From positions 20,072 to 84,071 of the forward strand of contig CABUKD010000001.1 of NCBI GenBank assembly GCA_902492105.1: a DNA stretch of 64,000 bases. Reading direction: 5' to 3'. This document shows positions 45,970 to 55,001 of this stretch, piece by piece. The position numbers and the translations under genes are program-made. This DNA comes from an uncultured Clostridium sp. (GTDB lineage Bacteria; Bacillota; Clostridia; TANB77; CAG-508). The notes beneath the pieces were generated by a model. The model ran no database searches, had not been told where the DNA came from, and saw only the letters and a program-made list of their open reading frames with translations. Position 1 is the first letter of the stretch; each line of letters opens with the position of its first letter.

Positions 45970-47103
45970 TTAATTCGTATTTTCCAATACAAAGTTTACT
46001 TTTTCTTGCTCTAAATCATATTCTACTGGTATTCCTAGTAATTGCGTAAAATAAGATAATTCACAAGTCCATGGCAAATTGTTGCCTCTAATTTTATCAT
46101 CTCTAAAATGAATACCATAAGTTTTGCCTTGGTAAGTAAAATTAAAAGCTGTATGTGTATCGGATGTTCTTACCCCAAAATATCTTGAATTATTAATTAT
46201 CAATTTTCTAGCATCTATCTCATAAGCTCTTTTTTCTAAGTTATAATTTGCTTCCAAATAATAAATAAAACCATATCCGCTTTCTTCACTATCGGTTACT
46301 TTATTTCCATTTACGGTTACTTCTAATGTACGTGGATAATTTAGTTGTTCTATATCACTTTTCGGAATATTACTAAGATCTCCTTTTGACTCTTTTAGAT
46401 GCCAATAATATTCATATTTTTCTGCATAAATTCCATGCTCTTCTGAATGAATGGTATTATATTTTACAGGGCTAACATAATCGTCTCCTATCTTCAAATA
46501 AGTTAATACTTCGAAATCTTCCACTTTGCTCTCTAAAAATTGCTGAATTTGATACAAATTTCTACTTGCTAACTCTATTTGACTATAGTCTTCAATTGAT
46601 AAATAGGCTTGACATTTTAAAAGAGGAAAATCTGGATACTTTTCATTGACTTCTTCTTGCTTCATTAATTGCATATCTTGAAAAAGTGCATTTTTTTGTT
46701 GTTCTTTATAATAAATGAATAACCTATCTTCATAATCTGTTTCAAAATCTTGGTAGGCTTCTTTTACTGCATGAAATTCTATTTTTGGTTCTTTGGTAGT
46801 TCTTAGTACATAAGTACCATTTGCTTTTTCATCACAATTTGTTTCTACAATTTCAATATTTTGGTTATACATCTTTTCTAGTTGTATAATAAGTTGTTCT
46901 TCTTCTGTGGAAAAAGCTAAATAAATTTCATAATAAAAAAAGGAAGCAATTACATAAAAGAAAGCAATAATTAAAGCAACTATCATAAGCACAATGGTAC
47001 TAAGTGTAACAGTTAATTTTTTAGAAGTCTTTTCTGTTTTTTCCATTTGCTTATTATCTAATTGATTAATATATTCCATCATTTTCTTTTTTTCATTTTT
47101 CAT
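45970..47103 (-). CDS. Membrane-anchored hypothetical protein
   Basis: A protein of 377 residues with a short cytoplasmic start (about 27 residues, Lys/Gln-rich), a membrane region (LTVTLSTIVLMIVALIIAFFYVIASFFYY) and a large extracellular part. The last 50 residues, FNFTYQGKTYGIHFR and ELSYFTQLLGIPVEYDLEQEKVNFVL, resemble the copper-amine-oxidase N-terminal-like repeat found in clostridial surface proteins. I do not recognise the rest. It lies between transketolase and ftsE and has its own terminator. Confidence 0.65.
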   Translation of the reverse strand: MKNEKKKMMEYINQLDNKQMEKTEKTSKKLTVTLSTIVLMIVALIIAFFYVIASFFYYEIYLAFSTEEEQLIIQLEKMYNQNIEIVETNCDEKANGTYVLRTTKEPKIEFHAVKEAYQDFETDYEDRLFIYYKEQQKNALFQDMQLMKQEEVNEKYPDFPLLKCQAYLSIEDYSQIELASRNLYQIQQFLESKVEDFEVLTYLKIGDDYVSPVKYNTIHSEEHGIYAEKYEYYWHLKESKGDLSNIPKSDIEQLNYPRTLEVTVNGNKVTDSEESGYGFIYYLEANYNLEKRAYEIDARKLIINNSRYFGVRTSDTHTAFNFTYQGKTYGIHFRDDKIRGNNLPWTCELSYFTQLLGIPVEYDLEQEKVNFVLENTN

Positions 47104-47241
47104 TGGTTTATCCTCTTTTTATACACCTATTTTCTACTTTTTTTGTTTATTGACTTATCTCGCATTTTTTCTTATTGGCTGTATTTTTTTATTTGTTTTA
47201 TTTCATTGATTAATTTTTTCCAGCATTTTTTTATGTTTTCC

Positions 47242-48177
47242 TTATTTTTTTGTTTTTACAGTCTCTTTAATTGCTTCATAACCGATTTTAAAATATTTTA
47301 GCAATTGTTCTGCTTTACCAGATTTACCAAAACAATCTGGTATTCCCATTCTAATTACTTTTGTAGGATATTCTTGTGCTAGTACTTCACAAATGCTGCT
47401 TCCAAGTCCTCCAATGATACTATGGTCTTCTACTGTAATTAGCTTTTTGGTTTCTTTAGCACATTTTACAATCATTTCTGCATCAATTGGTTTAATAGAA
47501 TACATGTCTACTACACGAATATGAATATTCTCTTTGGCTAATTCTTCTTGTGCTTTTAGTGCTTCTGATACTGTAATGCCAGTAGCAAAAACTGTAGCGT
47601 CTGTGCCTTCCCCTAGCTGAATAGCTTTACCGATTTCAAATTTTTGGTTTTTCTCGTAAATAACAGGTGTAGCTAATCTGGAAAGCCTTACATATACAGG
47701 TCCTTCTATATTAGCCACCTCTTCTATTAGCCATTTTGTTTGTACATCATCAGAAGGAGAAAAAACTTTCATATTTGGTAATGTTCTCATCATACTTAAA
47801 TCTTCTAACATTTGATGAGTAGCTCCATCTTCTCCAACTGTAACTCCTGCATGTGTAGCACATATTTTTACATTTAAATTTGGATAACAAATGCTGTTTC
47901 GTACTTGATCATAGGCTCTTCCCGCTGCAAATACAGCAAAAGTACTAGCATATGGAATTTTATCAAAAGTAGAAAGTCCTGCAGCAATACCCATTAAATT
48001 TTGTTCTGCAATTCCTACATTCATAAATCTTTCTGGAAATTGTTTTGCAAACATACTTGTTTTGGTGGCACTAGATAAGTCTGCATCTAATACTACAACA
48101 TTTTTATTTTTCTTTCCTAATTCTACTAAAGCCTCCCCATAACTTTGTCTTGTTGCTATTTTTATTTCACTATTCAT
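47242..48177 (-). CDS. Transketolase, C-terminal subunit
   Basis: A protein of 311 residues covering the pyrimidine-binding and C-terminal domains: VVVLDADLSSATKT, FPERFMNVGIAEQNLMGIAAGLS (catalytic Glu contacting thiamine diphosphate), THAGVTVGEDGATHQ and the tail PTKVIRMGIPDCFGKSG. With the gene just upstream it forms a two-subunit transketolase, common in Clostridia and archaea, that moves two-carbon units in the pentose phosphate pathway. Confidence 0.95.
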   Translation of the reverse strand: MNSEIKIATRQSYGEALVELGKKNKNVVVLDADLSSATKTSMFAKQFPERFMNVGIAEQNLMGIAAGLSTFDKIPYASTFAVFAAGRAYDQVRNSICYPNLNVKICATHAGVTVGEDGATHQMLEDLSMMRTLPNMKVFSPSDDVQTKWLIEEVANIEGPVYVRLSRLATPVIYEKNQKFEIGKAIQLGEGTDATVFATGITVSEALKAQEELAKENIHIRVVDMYSIKPIDAEMIVKCAKETKKLITVEDHSIIGGLGSSICEVLAQEYPTKVIRMGIPDCFGKSGKAEQLLKYFKIGYEAIKETVKTKK

Positions 48178-48272
48178 TTTATCACAACCTTACTTTTTCA
48201 TTTTATTATTTTCAACCCTTTTATATATTTTTATCTTCCAGTTTTTAGCTTGCTAAATATTTTCTTTATCAT

Positions 48273-49127
48273 TCATATTGATTCTTGTTCTAAAAAATTT
48301 AATTCCTTTAATTTTAGCTCATTCATTGCTTGTTCATATTGTTCTTTACTTGGAGCTCTTCCATGCCAAGAAACTTCATTTTCCATAAAAGATACTCCTT
48401 TTCCTTTTATGGTATTTGCAATAATAATGCTTGGCATTCCTTTTTGGTGTCTTGCAATACTAAAAGCTTGTATTAATTGCTCTATATTATGTCCATCTAC
48501 ATTAATTACTTTAAAGCCAAAACTTTCAAATTTTGCCTGAACATCTACTAGCCCTGCCACATCTTCTACTTTTCCATCTATTTGTAAATGGTTATAGTCT
48601 AAAATAGCACAAAGATTATCTAATTTATTTTTACTTGCAGACATGGCAGCTTCCCAAACTTGCCCTTCTTCTATTTCTCCGTCTCCTAATAAACAATAAA
48701 TTCTGCAACCTGCACTATCCATTTTAGAAGCAATAGCCATACCAACAGCAGCAGATAAGCCTTGCCCTAAAGAACCTGTTGTCATATCTACCCCAGGTAC
48801 TTTATTCATATCTGGATGACCTTGTAAATTACTATCTATTTTTCTAAAAGTTGCTAATGCTTCTTCTCCAAAATATCCTTTTCTAGCAAGTGTAGCATAA
48901 AGTGCTGGAGAGCAATGTCCTTTGGATAACACAAATCTATCTCTTAGTGGATCATTTGGCTTTTTAGGGTCAATATTCATTTGATTGAAATATAGAACTG
49001 CTAAGATATCTGCACAAGAAAGAGAACCCCCTGGGTGTCCAGATTGTGCCTGATATACTTGCTCTATAATTCCTATTCTAATGTCATTTGCTATTTTTTC
49101 TAATGCTTCTATTTTGGTAATTTTCAT
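48273..49127 (-). CDS. Transketolase, N-terminal subunit
   Basis: A protein of 284 residues carrying the thiamine-diphosphate pyrophosphate-binding domain: YQAQSGHPGGSLSCADIL, FVLSKGHCSPALYA, TTGSLGQGLSAAVGMAI and LLGDGEIEEGQVWEAAM...LDYNHLQIDG (GDG...N motif). It pairs with the C-terminal subunit 95 bases downstream. Strong GGAGG site. Nothing but AT-rich sequence and a promoter-sized gap lies upstream. Confidence 0.95.
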   Translation of the reverse strand: MKITKIEALEKIANDIRIGIIEQVYQAQSGHPGGSLSCADILAVLYFNQMNIDPKKPNDPLRDRFVLSKGHCSPALYATLARKGYFGEEALATFRKIDSNLQGHPDMNKVPGVDMTTGSLGQGLSAAVGMAIASKMDSAGCRIYCLLGDGEIEEGQVWEAAMSASKNKLDNLCAILDYNHLQIDGKVEDVAGLVDVQAKFESFGFKVINVDGHNIEQLIQAFSIARHQKGMPSIIIANTIKGKGVSFMENEVSWHGRAPSKEQYEQAMNELKLKELNFLEQESI

Positions 49128-49280
49128 GTTTTTTCCTCCAATCTATTTAAAATATTATGTGTTATAATTTGAGTGTTTTATTTGTATTTGTTGTCTATTA
49201 TAGTGTTTTATTTTTCTCTTTTTTTATTTGTTTTGCTACCTTTTTTATAACATAACTAAATAAAAAATACAATACTTATG

Positions 49281-49327
49281 AAAAAAAGTTTAACCTCATA
49301 AAACTAAAAGTTCTATGAGGTTAAACT
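49281..49327 (-). terminator. Terminator of the prepilin-like gene
   Basis: A perfect 14-bp stem (49287-49300 with 49314-49327) followed by a T-run on the minus strand, ten bases after the stop codon. Confidence 0.88.
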
Positions 49328-49336
49328 AAAGGACAC

Positions 49337-50922
49337 TTAAAGTGTGGCAAGAACCGGGCGAAAACCGTAGCCGCTTGTATAATTGCCATTGTAACTGTAG
49401 AAAGAGAATAGACCAGCATATGATTTATGGCTGCAAGTTCCCCCACGGAGTAAGAACGGCTCATACAAGTAAACAAAGTATGAGAAATCGCTATACCACG
49501 ATGCGAACCAGCTCGGAGTGCCATTACTACTTAGAGAGGTTTCATACACAGCATTTCCATACTTATTTGCTGCCATCGCATAATTTGTCGATCTATCATC
49601 TGTACTTCCTTTTGTATACACATCTTTTGTATAGGAATATCCATTTACTAAACTTGCTCCATTGCTTGTTAAGCTTCCATTATTGTTTGCTACATATGCT
49701 GCTACATATTCGTATGCTCCTCCACTCATATCATACACTCCATACACATTTCCGGTTGTACTTGCTTGTGGGCCATTTCCGCTATTATATGGGGATGTAC
49801 TTGTTGTTTCACTTACGCTTGCTCCTGTTCCTGCTTGCCCTGTTATATGATTACTATTTGGGTTTATCCATACTTCTGCATTTTTTCCATAGCTACTCTG
49901 CGCTAAATATGCTACTGCTCCCCATTCACTATTTTTCATTAAATGGCTATTTAAACTTTCATTTTCTAATGTATCTCTATCATAATTTAAACATTTTGCA
50001 TACATATCACTTATTGTTATATTTCTCCAGCTATTTACCCCTGGCTGTATTTTTATTACTCCGCTCGTTCCTCCTGTATAATTTTGGTAACTGTCTACAT
50101 TTGCTCCTGCATCACTTTGACTTGCTTCAAATTTTGCTACCCATAAGCCTGGTGCTGTACTACTATATTCAAATCCTGGGTGTACTACATATCCATCTGG
50201 AAATTTCGTAAAATTGTTGGTTGTGGTTGCATTATATTCTACTATTGTTTTTCCTGTTGCTCCTTCATTTGTTGTTCCTTTTAAAAATTCTATATTTATT
50301 GTTCCACCTGTTGTACTATTTGTATGGTAATTACTACTTATTTGATATGCATATCTTGGTATCCATACCCACAAACTTCCATCTTTTGTTTGTGCATTTG
50401 CCCATTTTCTTGTATCTGCTGTTGTTCCATAACTATACCACTCTGGATCATCTGCTGTAGTTGTTTGCATTGTATAACTTCCATTTCCATTATCTATCCA
50501 TTTTACTGGCGTTAATTCTCCACCTGCTAAATCTGGAGTATTCACTCCTTTTTCTTCACTAAAACTTTCATCTGTTGGTATTGGATCCGGCTCTTCTGGT
50601 TCTTCCGGATCTGTTCCTGGATTTTGTCCTGTTTCTCCTTGTTCGTTCATTATTGTATTTAATTCATTCAATAAATTTTGGATTTCTTGCTGCTCGTTTG
50701 CTACTGCACCTTCCCAGATATTTTTTGCTTTTTGGGCTGTTCTTATTATTCCATCTTCTCCTAGTAACATATTGATGGTTACTCCTGATAGAATTAATAA
50801 AATTACAATTGTTACAACCAATGCGATGAGGGTGATACCTCTTTTTCCTTTTATTGGTTTAGAATGTGACTCTCTCTCTCTCTCTCTCTTACAATTTCAA
50901 CGTTTTTATGACTTGTTTGCAT
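49337..50922 (-). CDS. Prepilin-like surface protein with C-terminal formylglycine-enzyme/C-lectin-like domain, out of frame at an (AG)10 tract
   Basis: The only well-placed start is ATG at 50922, after AGGAGGAG. From it, frame 0 passes an (AG)10 tract and stops 23 codons in (50851). The long frame begins after the tract and reads HSKPIKGKRG, then ITLIALVVTIVILLILSGVTINMLLG, a prepilin-type leader and hydrophobic stalk, then a Glu/Pro-rich linker. A C-terminal domain follows with GVYDMSGGAYEYVAAYV, FLLRGG and GFRPVLATL, like formylglycine-generating-enzyme/C-type lectin folds. With 6, 9 or 12 AG units the frames join into a protein of about 527 residues, so the gene is probably phase-variable and shown OFF. 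An assembly error in the tract is the alternative. No ATG lies in the long frame upstream of the leader. Confidence 0.75.
50870..50889. repeat. (CT)10 / (AG)10 dinucleotide tract
   Basis: Ten uninterrupted CT units on the plus strand, inside the start region of the prepilin-like gene. Slippage by one unit changes the reading frame. Confidence 0.95.
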
Positions 50923-51040
50923 TTTTTCTCCTCCTCATTTGTTCTTTATTTTTTAACTATTTTTATTCTATACTACCTATTTTAAATTTTCAAGGGTTTT
51001 ATAAAAAATATCTGATTATATTTTTCAGAAAAATTAACCA

Positions 51041-51547
51041 TTATATTTTTTGATCATCTTTTTTCTGATTAATTTCTATAAAACTTGCTTTATATTTTTC
51101 TAAATTTTCTTTTTCTACAGTTCCAATTTTAAACAAAATCTGATTATTTAAAATTTTATAAATTACATCTGTTTTCACAATACTATCTATATTAAGTCCA
51201 TTACTTTCATTTTTTGTAATTAATTTATTAGCATGATATTTTAACTTATCTATTTTAGATGATATTAACATTCCAAAATTTTCAATTGGAACATCTATAT
51301 TGTTTTGGTCAACAATAACAAAAAGATGTTTTTTGCCCTCTGCTCCAGTTTGATACTTATATTGTTTTACAAATACAATATCTCCAATTTGATAAGAAGA
51401 ATAATCTTCTTCTCTTTCTTCTAAGATATTTTCGATACTTTCTTGGTAAAATTCTTCTGGAAATATTAAAAATGCTTCTTGTAATTCTTTTACTTTGCCA
51501 TACAAATAAGCTAATTTTAAAAAATTGCTTTCATTTTTTGATTTCAT
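51041..51547 (-). CDS. PemK/MazF-like toxin-family protein
   Basis: A protein of 168 residues. The first 55 residues are helical and charged; the rest matches the PemK/MazF beta-barrel: YQIGDIVFVKQYKYQTGAEGKKHLFVIVDQ, then ISSKIDKLKYHANKLI and NGLNIDSIVKTDVIYKI. MazF-type toxins cut mRNA at specific sites. No antitoxin is directly adjacent on the same strand; the nearest AbrB-like gene is at 52738 beyond asd. The N-terminal extension is unusual for MazF, so it may be a distinct PemK-like branch. Confidence 0.75.
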   Translation of the reverse strand: MKSKNESNFLKLAYLYGKVKELQEAFLIFPEEFYQESIENILEEREEDYSSYQIGDIVFVKQYKYQTGAEGKKHLFVIVDQNNIDVPIENFGMLISSKIDKLKYHANKLITKNESNGLNIDSIVKTDVIYKILNNQILFKIGTVEKENLEKYKASFIEINQKKDDQKI

Positions 51548-51663
51548 ATATTATCACCTTCTATTTCTTACATTATAAGTATCATTTTTTAATTAAGAGT
51601 AGCTTAAGATACAGTACTTTTTTGTTTTTTACTTTCATATAAATTACTAGGAGTGTGTTGTTT

Positions 51664-52695
51664 ATGAAAAATAGAAAACTTGCAATTATTGGTGCTACTG
51701 GATTAGTTGGGCAAACGATTTTAAAGGTACTAAAAGAAAAAAAATTTCCCATTACAGAATATGCTTTTTTTGCTTCTGCCCGTTCTAAAGGTAAAAAGAT
51801 TTCATTTTTAGAAAAAAACTATATTGTACAGGAATTGACTGAAAATTCTTTTGATGAAGGTTTTGACTTTGCTATTTTTTCTGCAGGTGGAAGTGTTGCC
51901 AAACAATATGCACCAATTGCGGTTTCTAAAGGTTGTACTGTAATTGATAATAGTAGCTGTTTTCGTATGGATTCTAATGTTCCCTTAATTGTTCCAGAAG
52001 TAAATGTAGAAGAAATTAATAATCATCATGGTATTATTGCTAACCCAAACTGTTCTACCATACAAGCTGTGGTTGCCTTAAAACCTTTAGATGATGCCTA
52101 CAAAATTAAAAGAATTGTGTATTCCACTTATCAGGCTGTTTCTGGTAGTGGATATAAAGGTGTCCTAGATTTACAAAATGGCATTTACCATTATGATAAT
52201 TCTAAATCTATGTTAGAAAATCAAAATGGAAACTATGCTTTGCAAAAATTTTCTTTACCTATTTTTAGTAATTGTTTACCACATATTGATATTTTTTTGG
52301 AAAATGGTTATACCAAAGAAGAAGAAAAAATGATAAATGAAACCAGAAAAATTTTAAAAAATCCAAACTTAAAAATTACTGCTACTACCGTAAGAGTACC
52401 TGTTTTTAATTGTCATAGTGAAGCCATTAATATAGAATTTGAAAAGGATTTTGATTTAGAAGATTTGAAAAATAAATTAAAAAATTCTAATGGAATTATT
52501 GTAAAAGATTGTATAGAAAAAGGAATTTACCCTACTGTATTGGATGCAAATAATCAAGATAAAGTTTTGGTTGGAAGAATTCGTAGAGATTTTAGTGTAC
52601 CATATGGCGTTAATTTATGGGTTGTAGCTGATAATTTAAGAAAAGGTGCTGCAAGTAATGCAGTGCAGATTTTAGAAAAATTGCTTACGAGCTGA
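51664..52695 (+). CDS. asd: Aspartate-semialdehyde dehydrogenase
   Basis: A protein of 343 residues: NADP-binding LAIIGATGLVGQTIL, FSAGGSVAKQYAP, catalytic cysteine in IANPNCSTIQAVVALKPL, and the substrate/active-site region YSTYQAVSGSGYKG and TTVRVPVFNCHSEAINIEF. It makes aspartate semialdehyde for lysine/diaminopimelate, threonine and methionine; dapA and dapB lie nearby. Start at the ATG ten bases after AGGAG. Confidence 0.97.
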   Translation: MKNRKLAIIGATGLVGQTILKVLKEKKFPITEYAFFASARSKGKKISFLEKNYIVQELTENSFDEGFDFAIFSAGGSVAKQYAPIAVSKGCTVIDNSSCFRMDSNVPLIVPEVNVEEINNHHGIIANPNCSTIQAVVALKPLDDAYKIKRIVYSTYQAVSGSGYKGVLDLQNGIYHYDNSKSMLENQNGNYALQKFSLPIFSNCLPHIDIFLENGYTKEEEKMINETRKILKNPNLKITATTVRVPVFNCHSEAINIEFEKDFDLEDLKNKLKNSNGIIVKDCIEKGIYPTVLDANNQDKVLVGRIRRDFSVPYGVNLWVVADNLRKGAASNAVQILEKLLTS

Positions 52696-52737
52696 TATAT
52701 TTTTCGGCTCTTGGCATAAATCTTACTTGATACATTA

Positions 52738-53106
52738 TTAATCCTCCTTAAATACATCTTCTATACTAGAATAAGGTTCATCATCTTCTGCCACTTTATT
52801 TGCCTCATTTTCTACTTCTTTTATTGCTGCTTTTATCTTATTTTTTCTTTTTTTAAATTCTTCTAATAATTTTTTTCCCTCGTATCCTTCTTTAATTAAA
52901 TCTTCTAAAATAAAATCTGCAAAATTGTCTTGAGAAGTATCTATTACTGGTCTAATTATAATGGAATTATCCTTTAAAATGCATTCCACTTCATTTTCTA
53001 TTTTTAATGCTTTGTAATATTCTAAAGGAATTGTAATTTGCCTTTTATTGGAAACTGATATTCTTTTTGGTTTCATAGTTTTTTTCTCCATTTCTAATAT
53101 TTTCAC
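52738..53106 (-). CDS. AbrB/MazE/SpoVT-fold DNA-binding protein
   Basis: A protein of 122 residues with the swapped-hairpin AbrB motif near the N-terminus (KRISVSNKRQITIPLEYYKALKIENEVECIL) and a long helical, acidic C-terminal half (VENEANKVAEDDEPYSSIEDVFKED) typical of antitoxins with a toxin-binding tail. No toxin is adjacent. Start is ambiguous: GTG at 53106 after AAGGAG, or an internal ATG ten codons in after GGAG. Confidence 0.8.
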   Translation of the reverse strand: MKILEMEKKTMKPKRISVSNKRQITIPLEYYKALKIENEVECILKDNSIIIRPVIDTSQDNFADFILEDLIKEGYEGKKLLEEFKKRKNKIKAAIKEVENEANKVAEDDEPYSSIEDVFKED

Positions 53107-53160
53107 TGTTTATCATCTCCTTATATTATATTCTTTTTTTCTGTTTTTATTCTTTGTTTC

Positions 53161-53189
53161 ATTGTAACAAAGAAACAAAGAAAAGTCAA
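53161..53189 (-). promoter_or_regulatory. Promoter of the AbrB-like gene
   Basis: Minus strand TTGACT (53189-53184), 17-base spacer, TACAAT (53166-53161). Direct repeats of AAAGAAA lie in the spacer. Confidence 0.8.
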
Positions 53190-53200
53190 GTATATTTTTG

Positions 53201-53229
53201 TTGAATTTTCTTCTATTTTATGATACAAT
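53201..53229 (+). promoter_or_regulatory. sufC promoter
   Basis: TTGAAT (53201-53206), 17-base spacer, TACAAT (53224-53229), back to back with the AbrB-like promoter and about 35 bases before the sufC start. Confidence 0.8.
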
Positions 53230-53265
53230 AATGACCTGAAAAAACTAACAAAAAGGAGGTAAACT

Positions 53266-54000
53266 ATGTTAGAATTAAAAAACATATCTTTTTTTAGAGA
53301 TAATAAACAAATATTAGATAATATCAATTTAGAAATAGATAACAGTAAGTTGGTTGCTATTACTGGTCCTAACGGTTCTGGTAAATCCACACTTGCTAAA
53401 ATTATTATGGGTATTTTAAAACCAGACTCTGGTAATATTTTATTTGAAGGAAAAGATATTACTAAAATGGGTATTACCGAAAGAGCAAAATTAGGAATCG
53501 GTTTTGCTTTCCAACAACCAGTTAAGTTTAAAGGATTGACTATAAAAGATTTAATTGAACTTTCTGCTGGCAACCAAATTAAGCTTTATGAAGCATGCAA
53601 TTATTTGTCTGATGTAGGTTTATGTGCCAAAGACTATTTAAATAGAGAAATTAGTTCTTCTCTTTCTGGTGGAGAGCTAAAACGTATTGAAATTGCTATG
53701 GTTGCTGCCAAGAAGTCAAAACTTACTGTTTTTGATGAACCAGAAGCAGGAATTGATTTATGGAGCTTTAATAATTTAATTGGTGTGTTTGAAAAAATGC
53801 ACAATGAAATTCAAAATTCTTCTATTGTGATTATTTCTCACCAAGAAAGAATTTTAAACATTGCTGATGAAATTGTATTATTAACAGATGGAAAAGTACA
53901 AGCTGTTGGTCAAAAAGAAGAAATTCTTCCTTTACTTTTAAATGATACTACAAGACCTTGTAAAGTAATGGTAGAAAAAGGAGGAAATGCAAATGAGTAA
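53266..54000 (+). CDS. sufC: Fe-S assembly ATPase SufC (SmsC-like)
   Basis: A SufC-type ABC ATPase of 244 residues: Walker A TGPNGSGKSTLAKII, Q-loop GFAFQQPVKFKGLTI, signature SSSLSGGELKRIEIAMVA, Walker B LTVFDEPEAGIDLWSF and H-loop IIISHQERIL. SufC drives cluster assembly on SufB/SufD scaffolds. Strong AGGAGG start. Its end overlaps the sufB start by eight bases. No sufS, sufU or sufD follows, so this is the two-gene minimal form. Confidence 0.95.
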   Translation: MLELKNISFFRDNKQILDNINLEIDNSKLVAITGPNGSGKSTLAKIIMGILKPDSGNILFEGKDITKMGITERAKLGIGFAFQQPVKFKGLTIKDLIELSAGNQIKLYEACNYLSDVGLCAKDYLNREISSSLSGGELKRIEIAMVAAKKSKLTVFDEPEAGIDLWSFNNLIGVFEKMHNEIQNSSIVIISHQERILNIADEIVLLTDGKVQAVGQKEEILPLLLNDTTRPCKVMVEKGGNANE

Positions 54001-54934
54001 TGAAATTGAAAATAAATTAGATGCAATTGAAAAAAACTTATTAAAAGCAGTAGCAGATATTGAAAAAACACCTTTTGGTGCTTATAACATCCGCGAAAAT
54101 GGAAAGGGTATTTCTAGAAATACCACCGCTAATATTGATATTGTTACAAAACAGGACAAGCCTGGTATTGATATTATTGTAAAACCAAATACCCAAAACG
54201 AAAGTGTACATATTCCTGTTATTTTGACACAAGGTGGTTTTACGGATTTAGTTTATAACGACTTTTACATTGGCGAAAATGCAAATGTAGTAATTATTGC
54301 AGGTTGTGGCATTCATAATAGTACTTGTGAAACTTCTCAGCATGATGGAATTCATACTTTTCACTTAGCAAAAGGGGCTAAAGTAAAATATGTAGAAAAA
54401 CATTATGGCGAAGGTGAAGGAACCGGAGAAAAAATTTTAAACCCTCAGACCATACTATATTTAGATGATGATTCTAGTCTAGAAATGGAAAGTGTCCAAA
54501 TAAAAGGGGTAACTTCTACCATTCGTGAAACGAAAGGAGAACTTGGAAATAATACTAGCTTAGTTATTACAGAACGTATGATGACTACTGGTAGCCAAAC
54601 TGCTAAAAGTATTTTTAACATTAATTTAAATGGAGAAAATTCTAGTGTTCATATTGCTTCTCGTTCCATTGCACAAGATAATTCTGTACAAGAATTTATC
54701 TCTGATGTAAATGGAAATAATAAGTGTTTTGGGCATGTAGAATGTGATGCTATTATTATGGGACATGGCAAAGTAATTTCTACTCCAAAAATTGTAGCAA
54801 ATCATGTAGATGCAAGCTTAATTCATGAAGCTGCTATTGGAAAAATTGCAGGTGAGCAATTAATAAAGTTAATGACTCTTGGGCTTACTGAACAAGAGGC
54901 TGAAGAGCAAATTATTAACGGCTTTTTAAAATAA
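53993..54934 (+). CDS. sufB: SufB/SufD-family Fe-S scaffold (SmsB-like)
   Basis: A protein of 313 residues, shorter than classical SufB (about 470). It has the right-handed beta-helix part with NVVIIAGCGIHNSTCETSQHDGIHTF, GEGEGTGEKILNPQ and the C-terminal conserved block VECDAIIMGHGKVISTPKIVANHVDASLIHEAAIGKIAGEQL (Glu/His residues of the scaffold). The N-terminal domain is reduced, as in minimal SufBC/SMS systems. It forms a complex with SufC. Start at the ATG eight bases after AAGGAGG. Confidence 0.92.
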   Translation: MSNEIENKLDAIEKNLLKAVADIEKTPFGAYNIRENGKGISRNTTANIDIVTKQDKPGIDIIVKPNTQNESVHIPVILTQGGFTDLVYNDFYIGENANVVIIAGCGIHNSTCETSQHDGIHTFHLAKGAKVKYVEKHYGEGEGTGEKILNPQTILYLDDDSSLEMESVQIKGVTSTIRETKGELGNNTSLVITERMMTTGSQTAKSIFNINLNGENSSVHIASRSIAQDNSVQEFISDVNGNNKCFGHVECDAIIMGHGKVISTPKIVANHVDASLIHEAAIGKIAGEQLIKLMTLGLTEQEAEEQIINGFLK

Positions 54935-55001
54935 CTTTATATACCAAACTGCCAAGTACCGCATATAATAAATTAAAGTAAATTTGTAAGGAGGTAAAAC
55001 T

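Noticed and set aside
49342..50211. Long plus-strand open frame opposite the prepilin-like gene
   Set aside because: Low-complexity His/Leu/Tyr-rich translation, no ribosome site; it is the shadow of the minus-strand gene.
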